A stretch of 64,000 bases of DNA from positions 2,480,001-2,544,000 of the forward strand of contig OY755184.1 in assembly GCA_963576735.1 (NCBI GenBank), read 5' to 3'. The notes beneath the pieces are model-generated. The model saw only the letters and a program-made list of their open reading frames with translations, was not told the DNA's origin and did not search any database. Shown in pieces: positions 29,701-35,400 of the stretch (its first letter is position 1; each line of letters opens with the position of its first letter). A program made the position numbers and the translations under genes. Source of the stretch: Bedellia somnulentella. Lineage: Eukaryota > Arthropoda > Insecta > Lepidoptera > Bedelliidae.

Positions 29701-32045
29701 CACAGCACTACATACATACATACATACATATTCTCACGCCGTTAGTTCCCATTGGGGTAGGCAGAGACTATCGATCGCCACTTTGTACGATCCTGGCAAA
29801 CCTCTCTAGCTTCATTCACATCCATCAATCTTTTCATACATGCTCTTTTATTCTTCGTACTTCGGACACCTGCCTATTCATGATCACAGCACTATTGAAT
29901 ATTTTTTTAAACCATAGATATATTACGCTTTATGGTAAAAAAAGCACTGGCCAATTTGCAGTTTACGTCAGATTTAGTTCCTTTCCCCCACATTGGGGGC
30001 GCTTCAAATCGGCACAATAAATAGCTGTCATTTTAATACGTATCATTAGTTCAGCGTACTTATATAGTATAATGGAGGTCAGTGATTTCTCCCTATTAAA
30101 TGCAGTCGTATACTCACAAGCATGTTTGAAGTTGTAAAAAACATCATAACTTTAACAAAAATCATATTGGTATATAAAATTTAAAGAACATAGAGTAAAA
30201 ATTACATTTATTTTATGCAAGCATAGATGTAGTAATAAAAAAACATAAATAGGTTATGCGCGCTCATAAGTGGCACTTGAAAACAGGCTAAATGGCTCAT
30301 CTGACTTAAGTCGCACACTAGCTTCCGTCGCAATCGTTCACCTGTTTTGGCGTGTTTGTTTATCAAAATAATCGAGAATGCCGTCGTGTGTGATGAGTGA
30401 TGAGATTTTGCACAAACTATAATAGAAAAACTACTAAAATGATATTATAAATTTACAACGTTTTAATTATAATTTATTAGGTGTATCGTGTGTATAGATC
30501 TAAATTATTCTTTGTCAAACGGTCGTTTTAGTGTCATATTTCACGTCGTAACAGAGAAAATATGTTTATCTCTTTTTAGCGCTTGCTATGAGATGTGCTA
30601 TCTCGCCTACATTTCAAATGTATTTCTTGGTGTGTTGTTTGGTTATATTTCTAGTGGTGTGCGTACATCTGCCGCAATCCGTGCCACTCATAAGCGCCGG
30701 TTTCCTCGTAAATAACCTATCTAACGTTTTTTAGTACATATATGTATGCAATTCATATAAACAACATCCAAACATTATTTATCTAATTAACAGCATATGG
30801 AATAACGGGCCAAAGCCGTCTACCGAAAAAAGCGTGGAGTTGCCAGGACCCCAAGGCCCAGTTATATCGAGAATTCCACCTCTGACTGAAGAGCAGTCGA
30901 CAAGAGATAAGAATAATATCAATTTGGATTATGTAAGTATTCATTATTAGGAGTAAATAGACGTTTATAAAAACTATCTTAAAATATCTACTTCCGACTT
31001 CCAATACTTCTGAACATTACGTGAGAGCGCCAAAGTGTCCAAAGTACTCACGTTTTGCTTAGACAGTGTACTCATGTGATAGGGGGTAGGCCTATCGCCG
31101 TTTTGTCTGAATACACTGTCAGCTGGCTAAGTACAACTCGGCCATGTGGGTTTCCTCACGATGATTTCCCTCACCGTTAACAACGATGATACATTAAATT
31201 TAAAAAATCGGGATTGTAAAATGAGAAGAGTGAAAAAACATGTATAGACATATATGTCTAGGCTATATATGTATAGGCTAAATGGCTCAATTAACTTTAG
31301 TCGCACACTAGCACTGCAGAGTGCAGAAGATCAAAATCATTAAATATAATTCAATTTTCGCACCGTATTTCTAGCAAGCAGCCCCGCCCCCCACTCGCTC
31401 AGAGCTGATAACGGAGCACATCACTCGCTGGAGCAACATCAGATCCGCTTGGCTGCGGCAGGCCAGGGCGGTCGAGGCGCGGTATGAAGATACGCAGAAA
31501 GTGCTCAGCTCTATTTGCACTAGGTAGGTCTCTCTTTCTATTGCAGGATTATTCTCTTGCAGCGTTTGGTCCAAAATGTGGATATCTTGGGTTCAAGCAA
31601 AGTCCGAGCGTACTTCTGAACATAAAGTGACATTTTGGTCATCTGGTGTGTAGTTAGTCATACAGAGCTGGTATTAGATCACATCACGGACTGGAGCAAC
31701 ATCAGATCCGCTTGCCTGCGGCAGGCCAGGGCGGTCAAGGCGCGGTATGAAGATACGCAGAAAGTGCTCAGCGCTATTTGTACTAGGTAGGAGTTGATTT
31801 TGATTGAAATCTATAACTTGAACTAATTATTTTATATTTGCTAACCGTATGCACGGTCACCTGTCACGCCTACATTGACGCATATACAAATAGGTCACTA
31901 CCACAACTAAGGGCGACGTGCGCTCGTAGATTGCAAGATCTTTACTTCATTACGTAACTCTAGCCATTTGTTGTTATTTAAGTTTATTCCTTCAGACTGT
32001 GGAAATTATATTGATAACGAATATTTTTTTTTCAGCAATTTATAA
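2785..32045 (+). CDS. LIN37: LIN37, MuvB/DREAM complex subunit (six coding exons)
   Basis: LIN37 (mip40 in flies) is a small nuclear subunit of the MuvB core of the DREAM complex, which represses cell-cycle genes. Coding exons are 2785-2875, 5230-5317, 9168-9374, 30794-30932, 31375-31523 and 32036-32045. All have GT/AG borders and phases that agree (1, 2, 2, 0, 2), giving 227 residues against about 246 in human. Exon 1 encodes a basic start ([13 protein letters not shown]). Exon 3 carries an acidic-serine stretch and then the family signature at about residues 89-114, [15 protein letters not shown] followed by PLYPICRAW. Exon 5 is a basic, probably helical segment (about 175-224). The last exon adds only three residues before TAA. 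Intron 3 is 21.4 kb and filled with transposons. A degenerate second copy of exon 5 lies at 31663-31786. Confidence 0.92.
3540..4437 (+). pseudogene. 5'-truncated non-LTR retrotransposon, C-terminal reverse-transcriptase part
   Basis: The stretch from about 3590 to 4158 translates as the C-terminal end of a LINE ORF2, downstream of the catalytic fingers and palm. Cues are a segment like [13 protein letters not shown], then [13 protein letters not shown] and [14 protein letters not shown], which match the usual thumb-region spacing of Jockey/CR1-type elements. A frame change near 3700 separates the two pieces, so it is dead. The 3' UTR runs to about 4437 and ends in an AT-rich tail (GCAAATAAATGAATTTG). 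It lies in LIN37 intron 1 in the sense orientation. Confidence 0.75.
4805..5120 (+). repeat. tRNA-derived SINE, family C
   Basis: The head has an A-box-like TTAGCTCAATGGGTAGAAC and a B-box-like GTTCAAATCCC, as in tRNA genes. A body follows with CACATGGCTAAGTTGTAC and CTATCACGTGAGTACACTG, and the 3' part reads GCCAACCCCTTCGGGTATA. The same order recurs at 47232-47548 (minus) and 63238-63560 (plus), with 3' fragments near 30985-31190 (minus) and 60300-60385 (plus). It lies in LIN37 intron 1. Confidence 0.85.
5968..6736. mobile_element. Non-autonomous hAT element (MITE) with 8-bp target duplication
   Basis: The ends are inverted: TAGAGATGTTAAGAACTCGAG on the left, and on the right the complement of TAGAGATGTAAAGAACTCGAG. 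The 8-bp direct repeat GTTGGGGG flanks both sides (5960-5967 and 6737-6744). An 8-bp duplication with short inverted termini beginning YAGAG is typical of hAT elements. The interior codes for nothing convincing and is built from repeated GACTCGAGCTCTTTTT-like units on both strands. It lies in LIN37 intron 2. Confidence 0.88.
7150..8336. mobile_element. Terminal-inverted-repeat element, family D, interrupted by a LINE
   Basis: The left end (CAATTCGGTCGGCAAAGTTTTAC) and the segment 7936-8336 together match, on the opposite strand, the uninterrupted 501-bp element at 45097-45597. That copy has inverted ends GCAATTCGGTATGCAAAG. Here about 730 bp of LINE (7206-7935) split it. A stretch of about 35 bp present in the other copy is missing near 8190. 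No coding capacity was seen. Confidence 0.75.
7206..7935 (-). pseudogene. 5'-truncated LINE (C-terminal ORF2 fragment) nested in the family D element
   Basis: Read on the minus strand, 7929-7627 encodes 100 aa resembling the extreme C-terminus of Jockey-like LINE ORF2: an RRILTDL motif, then [15 protein letters not shown] and an [14 protein letters not shown] block. The 3' UTR follows, and the minus-strand 3' end at about 7206 is an A-rich (AAAT)n tail, as expected for target-primed insertion. There is a TG-rich microsatellite at about 7498-7540 inside the 3' UTR. It is a dead fragment. Confidence 0.7.
8340..8603 (-). repeat. Short retroposon, family A (minus orientation)
   Basis: It begins with CTCACGCCATTGTTTTCCATCGGGGTAGGCAGAG, read on the plus strand, and continues with TCGATCGGCACTTCG, ACATCCATCAA and ATACATGCTCTTTTATTC, the block order that defines family A. 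It extends into CACTCTCAATTTGGTCC. A family B copy has inserted just beyond it at 8614. Confidence 0.7.
8614..8859 (+). repeat. Short retroposon, family B, with 10-bp target-site duplication
   Basis: This is the best-preserved family B copy: 5' block GTGTAGTGTCGGTTTAGAATAGC, then TTCCGGTGGGTGTACGTAAG, TTTTTGGGCGATGCGG, CAAAAGTGGCTGAGG and GGGATTTATAGCCGTGAGT, and a TATG-repeat tail. The direct repeat ATCTCAACAT occurs immediately before (8604-8613) and after it (8860-8869). The variable-length duplication and simple-repeat tail indicate LINE-mediated retroposition, so this family behaves as a SINE. Confidence 0.85.
9890..9946 (-). repeat. Family B fragment (minus orientation)
   Basis: CAGTCGCCTCTTACGTACACCCACCGGAAGAAATGGGGTAGTGCTATTCTAAGCTGACACTAC is the complement of the first ~60 bp of family B. 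The rest is missing. It abuts the transposon that starts at 9958. Confidence 0.7.
11326..12553. mobile_element. Harbinger-like non-autonomous element, TAA target duplication
   Basis: The inverted ends AGAGCTTATTCCATT and AATGGAATAAGCTCT are perfect over 15 bp, flanked by TAA on both sides (11323-11325 and 12554-12556). The second copy of the host transposon has a single TAA at this point (GAAGCTAAGTTCG near 18534-18546), giving a true empty site. A 3-bp TWA duplication is the hallmark of PIF/Harbinger. The interior has no transposase. Its middle is a tandem family A-like array. Confidence 0.9.
11620..12165. repeat. Tandem array of family A 3'-end units
   Basis: A unit of roughly 70-75 bp is repeated about seven times: CATACATATACTCACGCCAT, then TACTTCCCATTGGGG and TAGGCAGATACG. 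Each unit differs by several bases. The array ends in one longer family A piece with ACTATCGATCGCCACTTCG at about 12130-12165. Several small open frames here are simply the repeat read through. Confidence 0.75.
12935..13100 (+). repeat. Family B retroposon, 5'-truncated
   Basis: It begins inside the family at AAGGGATTTTTGGGCGATGCGG and runs through CAAAAGTGGCTGAGG to TTTATAGCCGTGAGTATATG. It has the order and spacing of the copy at 8614-8859 but lacks the first 80 bp. Confidence 0.75.
13579..14415. mobile_element. TIR element with GAGGGCAATTCT ends
   Basis: The left end GAGGGCAATTCT is matched by AGAATTGCCCTC on the right. CTG occurs on both flanks (13576-13578 and 14416-14418) and may be a 3-bp target duplication. 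Next to both ends are many copies of GATATNNT-type words (for example CGATATGATGATAT at 13710 and 13760, and ATGATATCG at 14390). An open frame at 13989-14264 shows no recognisable domain. The superfamily is not assigned. Confidence 0.65.
15628..15678. repeat. Inverted repeat, 22-bp arms, 7-nt loop
   Basis: AATTAAAACAACTATTGATTTT (15628-15649) pairs with 15657-15678 with a single mismatch around the loop GATTTTG. The arms are AT-rich. It may be the remains of a palindromic transposon. Confidence 0.6.
16502..16533. repeat. Perfect 13-bp hairpin with 6-nt loop
   Basis: TTTCTGCATTGGG (16502-16514), loop TGACCT, then CCCAATGCAGAAA. The 13 pairs are perfect and include a GC-rich inner end, which stands out in AT-rich DNA. 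There is no T-run directly after it and no longer arms, so neither a terminator nor a miRNA precursor is supported. Confidence 0.6.
17153..18805. mobile_element. TA-flanked DNA transposon, copy 2 (uninterrupted)
   Basis: This is the same element as 9958-12823, in the same orientation and nearly identical, with the Harbinger insertion site still empty. The left border is TA|CAGCGTGTTAG (TA at 17151-17152) and the right border CCCTG|TA (TA at 18806-18807). It is 1653 bp with no coding capacity. The high identity of the two copies, 7 kb apart in one intron, means recent activity or a local duplication. The flanks differ, which favours two insertions. Confidence 0.82.
18806..19368. other. Intron sequence, nothing recognised
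   Basis: AT-rich sequence between two transposons in LIN37 intron 3. No open frame, repeat family or RNA signature could be supported. Confidence 0.5.
19369..20413. mobile_element. Mariner-like element with ~330-bp inverted repeats
   Basis: It is bounded by TA on both sides (19367-19368 and 20414-20415). The ends CAGGGTGGCTCATTCAAATC and the complement of CAGGGTGGCGCATTCAAATC continue as near-identical inverted repeats for about 330 bp each. About 380 bp remain in between and include the C-terminal end of a transposase (19903-20124). Arms this long are unusual for mariner and suggest that a terminal inversion or rearrangement built a fold-back derivative. Confidence 0.85.
19903..20124 (+). 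pseudogene. Mariner-type transposase, C-terminal remnant
   Basis: This open segment encodes [20 protein letters not shown], followed by a helical tail and a stop. The motif with D before YFLWG is the region of the third catalytic acid in the IS630/Tc1/mariner DDE/D family. The first two catalytic acids and the DNA-binding domain are gone, so it cannot act alone. Confidence 0.8.
20492..20713 (+). repeat. 5' LTR of the BEL/Pao element
   Basis: It starts TGTTCGGTGCAATGCAC and ends CACTTACCCGCACA. No difference from the 3' LTR was found when read base by base. Confidence 0.93.
20719..20736 (+). other. Primer binding site
   Basis: TGGTCCATCGAGCTCCGT begins five T residues after the LTR. Its complement ends in CCA, as the 3' end of a tRNA primer would. 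The tRNA was not identified. Confidence 0.75.
20915..28612 (+). CDS. BEL/Pao Gag-Pol-Env polyprotein, 2565 aa
   Basis: The domains run in order. The gag-like N-terminal part (about 1-500) has the motif [10 protein letters not shown]. Cysteine/histidine-rich knuckles follow (about 505-575, CPLCKLDHG, then CRICGDCH). An aspartic protease has a DQGS active site near 637. Reverse transcriptase (about 900-1080) has YMDD near 1035. RNase H starts near 1210 (GYCDAS). Integrase has an HHCC zinc finger (about 1517-1560) and acidic residues near 1586, 1653 (SDNGTNF) and 1705. A hydrophobic, signal-like segment near 1918-1930 opens the envelope-like region, with a basic furin-type site near 2036 (RQRRRRG), a hydrophobic stretch after it and a membrane segment near 2460-2480. 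Pol and envelope share one frame without a stop, as in Drosophila roo. The envelope resembles insect retroviral fusion (F-type) glycoproteins in layout; whether it works is unknown. Confidence 0.93.
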   Translation: MEDIYNAQSELLSIMEKLFNNIKKDGADRKSAPTYIKRKLETLEAYWIEYLANHKSLIPYEDKERPYFARREFDKAEQLYSGIKNYLNRLASEQAGETTERSVYDQLSVASNDKPSTSQARAETPNPCNQSERAGNTRSGGLQQQDDFMEEKYREATYSNIINKRSTGAFSRLDEMLNKQSINFKALMRTIKGINIDTIAEKWKFEDTLKQLQSRWSVIDSLHWEIEAIVDSEDESYEESFTYHENIYNKLKEEINIKLWSVSHREYITPQIDIPVFTGNYHQWVSFKNLFMEAVHLNPSLSKSQKMQYLKGKIRGDAERLIQHLQISSENYTTCWDILNHRYENKKLFFSSHLNIILNLPNLQHQSLIQIKKLHDTTKESLNAIKNLGVDISTWDPIIVHILAQKLDNETHADYVESLKQPRELPNLQELLEFLENKFTMLEQSRRKQDIPQKETYLNSNNYSGYPKKPHAMNANAYNKYPTYHRNSQSPKQFNKSYHVTAPIIKCPLCKLDHGLFSCQKFIEQSNEMKLRTLTRLDICKNCLYSHYGKPCFSVRRCRICGDCHNTLIHDATVRRPTTSNPASSNIRPIYRNQQNDSQVRTSHVTQENASEILLSTAMIKVRANDGSYKVMRVLIDQGSQISLITEHAAQQLGLKRQHCKGVIFGVGENESNCKGKLNITIESIYNNFSLNIEVLIMNQLIKNLPNSSLPKQNWSHIYNIDLADKEFYISRPVDLLLGADIYSSIMQEGLIRGRSQYEPLAQRTQLGWLLCGKIQSFHCNVILTQIQDIKNFWEIEDISDKPELSSEDQKCIEYYQETTRRRPDGRYEVRIPMREGYEKELGSSKALAVAQFNNLEKSLIKRLELTKQYEDFMKEYIDLNHMKISYNDPSNTQCYLPHHAVLRAESSTTKVRVVFNASAKTTSGNSLNDLMHKGPNLQLDLQSLILKFRQYRYAYTADIEKMYRQIMINENDQSLQKIVWRDSFNHKLTDYQLMTVTYGTKAAPFLAMMTLKRLATDEKQNYPEAAKIVEKSMYMDDLVHGCDDIFQGQKHIYQLNQLLKAGGFTLRKWSSNEPQLLKNLREDINHSNDLYYFKFDSSSKTLGVQWNTNEDQFSFQHNINVQPVTKITKRKLLAEISKIFDPLGWIAPVVTKLKLLFQAVWRENLKWDDELPSKLKMEWLKMKEDINNINDIKIPRWIGTSQGVKFEIHGYCDASTKAYAAVLYARVIKEFQCSVVLIAAKTKLVPYNKSVSLPRLELCGAELLAKLTKKVMECFSNYEIKLYGWCDSMVVLGWLHGDQNRWKPFVTNRVKKIKEVIPADYWNYIKTNDNPADAASRGLTFSQLKNQSLWWKGPTYLSELSEINYQRINYSTNHEIKRSCNVVIKQDNISIINQLLEKYNSFTKVILILAWVIRALTPCRVQRPTYVTLPELNAAKLRIVKHIQYCEFSDDINNLKKKQTVNTNSKLLNLQPYLDSTGILRVGGRLRNADLPFETKHPMIIPHNHRLTQLIIDQAHELTYHGGVKLTLSTIRRKFWIVGGVNVTKKQLRNCVICRKNKPELNAQRMGDLPEARCNPAPPFYHTGVDYTGFVDIKLNKGRGAKTTKGYIAVFICMVTKAVHLELVSELTSEAFLAALRRMAARRGTPRYIYSDNGTNFIKANRVLQEGYDQLKHIFNDTFLKEITEMKIEFRFNAQTWASAGGLWEKAVGSLKYHLKRVIGSQKLTFEEYSTLLSQLEACLNSRPLCNLTENIEDLECLTPAHFLNGRVGGDVIETTEDARTRWNLITRSFKDIWKHWKSEYLVQLSAKSKWLKQRKNIEIGDVVIIHEENLPAGKWAMGRVVEVHPGSDGLVRVVTLKTKNGYLKRPITKISLLPLSTKTENNQNTKAINKEAKSEDTNRPPIKVKQNTQKTSFISMAISLLLFMTILSPSEAMFTLSKFDHNNKSLYFDPVANLRLIRDDWTMISYFNMAPYWEGFRATEKYLIYLQKICAIIQDHTRCNMILKQLEHDQKELQYYNELLLNQAFETREGFHSRQRRRRGLIDGVGYVANSLFGILDERFAEKYTQDIKLLKENTKHIYTLYKNQTSVIEAEYNLLKRTEEIMTNQHKTISKHLYKLDTSIDNVTLQVSRLTISEDFSLTSITAVNIISNLRRVQDALLSTLLDIYHGRFNIHLLSPEQFRKELQIISSQLTNDLTLPIEDISSGYHEIYKLLSVKSRITNDYVIFEIKFPLISRDNFQLYKLIAVPHNINDRMIQIIPRASHVAMNLPKDAYIDTNNYELQQCLHQRKVYLCKLNSPIKQMSAEENFCKLDNNGNCQIQTTTCMDQWFELTEPSTYLYFHCYLYTMRIICDHDIKTIQLENSGIIRLENKCIAKGRDFTFYSNIPQTNTLNISHQMIYDFEIAPINHFLNLTMPTAYNYSTSDTNLSTSLSDVKQKIELLKHEDMNEDIELSGHDIHQYVVSYMGVAGAVGLAVAVWWRRRGSPGRAPRAQPQQQTELSVISDRVISDSVFSDSVISARKQSTADRQPSGYVLSEQSQSMVDIATSPIITKRVYIDVEDSRV
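28803..29024 (+). repeat. 3' LTR of the BEL/Pao element
   Basis: It is the same 222 bp as the 5' LTR and is followed by the second CTATC. Confidence 0.93.
29700..29885 (-). repeat. Short retroposon, family A (minus orientation)
   Basis: A clear copy, given here as read on the plus strand: a (TACA)n run, then TTCTCACGCCGTTAGTTCCCATTGGGGTAGGCAGAGAC, TATCGATCGCCACTT, GATCCTGGCAAACC, CATCCATCAATCTTTTCATACATGCTC and GACACCTGCCTATTC. It corresponds to the plus-orientation copy at 63790-63990 throughout. Confidence 0.82.
30255..30705. mobile_element. Short inverted-repeat element in LIN37 intron 3
   Basis: GCGCTCATAAGTGGCAC on the left is inverted on the right as GTGCCACTCATAAGCGC, about 450 bp apart. 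Borders and target duplication could not be fixed. The start of a short frame (MPSCVMSDE) lies inside but stops quickly. Confidence 0.5.
31663..31786 (+). pseudogene. Degenerate tandem copy of LIN37 exon 5
   Basis: These 124 bases repeat 31400-31523, the last five-sixths of exon 5, including the GT donor (ACTAG|GTAG). The reading frame is still open, with changes such as Trp to Cys and Glu to Lys. No AG acceptor before it leaves the phase needed after exon 4 (phase 0) or exon 5 (phase 2), so ordinary splicing into it would shift the frame. A fragment of family C lies between the two copies (about 31580-31660). Confidence 0.8.
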
Positions 32046-32426
32046 GCAGTGCAGAGATTGGCCAAAGAAAGATTCTTCACTTGATTTGGCCTGGCTGATA
32101 CTCCCTATTTAGTATTTAAGTGTAATTTTATTATCCTTTATAAGTATTTTCTGCTGTTGTTTTTATTAGTGACAAAAATAATAAGACTATTACTATAGTC
32201 ATTAATTTACATATGGTTTTGAAAGTTTTCTAATTAAAATTAATCTATTACCATCTTTAGTACAAGTTTTGTATTGTTTTGTTTTTAGAAGTTGATTATA
32301 TCTCAATCACTGTACATATTATACATTAATTTAATTACAAACAAATCGTGTTGATTAAAATCTATTGTGATTCGTTTTAAAGCAAAAACCTTTTGAAGTA
32401 AATATTGATTTATTGTAAGTATAACA

Positions 32427-32432
32427 AATAAA
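32427..32432 (+). terminator. Polyadenylation signal of LIN37
   Basis: This AATAAA lies 382 nt after the LIN37 stop and 9 nt before the stop codon of the convergent ZCCHC4 gene, so the two transcripts probably overlap at their 3' ends. Confidence 0.55.
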
Positions 32433-32440
32433 TTTATTTC

Positions 32441-35400
32441 TTAAGCATATTTCCTCTTTTTCTTGGCGCTTCCTGTTTGTATCGTACCATTTTCCTTTTT
32501 AGGGCAAGTCACTTGTTTGTGTCCTGGTTCATTGCAGTTGTAACAAGACTGTAACCAAAATAAAACATTAAAACAAAGGCAAAATATATATGCAGCGTGG
32601 GTATACGTTTTATGTTTTGGGAATTTTAAACTTTGTAAGAACATAGTCATAAGCAGTGTTGGGCAAAAAGTAATTGAATTACAAATTACTAATTACAATT
32701 ACAAAACAAAATTTTAATTACAAATTACAATTACAAAGTAAAGTAATTGTAAAATTAAATTAACAATTACAATTATAAAATGAATTTAGTAATTAAAATA
32801 ATAATTATAGAAATTGATAATTAATTACTTTTTCGAATTATCAATTAATTTTATTTAATAAGAAAAACATTTTCATCATTCAAATTATCTTTATTTCCGA
32901 AATCAGTATAGGTACATTTAAGAGAAATATAAAATAACTTTTATTTTAAATTGGATTTTAATACAACTCTCATCTCGAACATTTCGTCGGATAATTTATG
33001 TGACTTTGGTAAATTAATCATAGTCGCATATGAAAATAATCTTTCAACAGGGCCTGATGATAGCATTGGTGTATTAAATTTTTTGAAAATATTTAAGACC
33101 TCAGAATCAGACGCGAAGTTGGGGGCCATAGGCGCGCGCGCATCCCCTGCATCGTACACACGGAAATGAAATCAAATATGTAGTGCGTTTTATCTGCTCT
33201 AAAATAATATGATATTGATAACATGATAGTAATTGAGTAATTGAAATTACTAATTAACATGTAATTTCAATTAACAATTACTGTTTAATTGGAATTACAT
33301 GTAATTGCAATTACTTGTATTTAATTACAATTGTAATTGAATTAATACTATTTAATTATTAATTAAATTGCAAAAGTAATTAATTACGCCCAACTCTGGT
33401 CATAAGAATGTTCGCGTACTAAAACATTAATATCAAGTAAAAATTTAAATTCAGATTCGGTTGGATCAGCGTATTGAGATCGATCTAAGGCCCAGATTAA
33501 ACGGTGAAACCAAACTGCAACTAATTCTGCCATAGGCTCGTATGAGAAACCACACATGACGCGACCAGTCTGAAACGCATCTCAAACCAGCGGGCGAGAA
33601 ACTTGGGATTACGTTGCGGGAAAACCCATCTAATTTGTGTTGTAGGTTGAAAAGTATCCATGCTTGTATAGAACAATAAGGTCAGGCTACTCCAGCAAGA
33701 CCTGTAACTTACGACAGTTAATATTCTCCTCAATGAAGGGAAATATCCTCATAATTAGTTCTTCTTTAACGCCTCTTATTTTGTCGAAGCACACAATCAT
33801 CACAATAAGTTCTTCATCACTTGAACTAGGCATTTTTAAACATAAACATTCTTTATTGTTCCAAAATAGTTAACAAAAGCATTAGATTATACAGTAAAAA
33901 ATAATTTTAAATTTGCGGGTATCCGCGTTTTTGCTTTGTGTCGAGCATTCTAACGGTCCTCGCACTAGGTAAAACCTGTATCGCGAGGTCCCATAGGTGA
34001 GTATTACAGTATAAGCTATAATATTATACCTATAAAGTAAAGCGGATGTTGAACGAAGTATAGTTTTATTTAGTTACTAGTACGTTTTTAATATATTGGG
34101 TATTTTATATATTTTGGGTAATTGAATGTTAAGTAGTAATTTATGTATGTTATTATAGTTATAGAGAAAACAATGTATATATATATATACATATATTTTA
34201 TTTTTTTTATTATTATTATTCCTTATATAATAAAATAATTAGTAATTTGTAAATAATAGTTTATTATTGATTTAAAATATTTTTAAATTTTGTATTAATA
34301 GTTGTTAAATATAAAATACTTTATATAATAAAATATAGTGCATAATTTTTGTTGAAGTAATGATTGACAGATTCTTACACCTATTCAAAATATACGTTTA
34401 ACTTATTCGACAACTGTTATGATTTGCTCTGTATTAACATATTCAAGTTTTTGTAGCCAGTTTCTAACCCTGATTTTGGCTTCGTGATATGTACAGCTTT
34501 TAAGTTTGCAAGCCAATGCAGCTTTATTAAAAATATATATGGGTGTAAAAATAAACTTTGTGTTCTTGCAAATGATGTGTAGATTTTAGGAGTAGGAGCC
34601 CGAAAAACTCGACTGGTTTGACGATCTTTGCAGTATTGGGTATTAGAAAATTCAGAATAGAATCGCAACACGCTTCGCCAGATATAAAGTCCTCGCACAC
34701 TGAGTATTTCGCATTCTGTATATAGCAAGTTTGTGGGATATCTCATTTTTTTATTAAGCATGGTTTTAAAAACTGCCCGTTGGGCTCTTTTGACCCCAAT
34801 CATAACTGTCTTTGCTGCTCCTCCCCAGATAGAAAGGCAGTACATAATTATCGATTGGCAAATTGCCACGTAAATCCTAAATAGCAGCTTGCGCTCAATA
34901 CAGAATCTTAGTATTCTCATTATATAAATAACACTGGAAAACAGCATGTCTGTTGCATGAGATTTTTTTACATCACAGTTACAGTTTTTCCACGCTGATT
35001 TCAAAAATATATGCCGTTTTTATGTAGCAGCTCTAGTTTTGGAGTTACGAAGTGACAGGGTTTTTCATTGAAAATGCACATAGTTTAAGTTTAAAAAAAT
35101 TATGAAATATATTTATTCTGAATAAAATTTCCTTTTTTTGGACTTTCTAGAGTGAGATGTATTATGAGTACTATTTTGAATGCTCCAACAATAATCTGCC
35201 ATCATATGTTCATTCCAGTACCCCTGATACCTCTCCTCCATAGTGCGAATATCCTGGTGAAAGCGCTCTCCTTGTTCCTCGCTTAGGTCACCTAGATTTT
35301 CAGGAAAATAGTCTAGATGGCTGTGAAGGTAGTGAAGCTTAATACTCATGTTGCATCCAAGCCGCTGGAAGTGTATCAGCAACTGTTCAACGTGCTGAAT

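Noticed and set aside
31663..31786. Mutually exclusive alternative exon of LIN37
   Set aside because: No acceptor gives the phase needed after exon 4, so a working alternative exon is not supported by the sequence.
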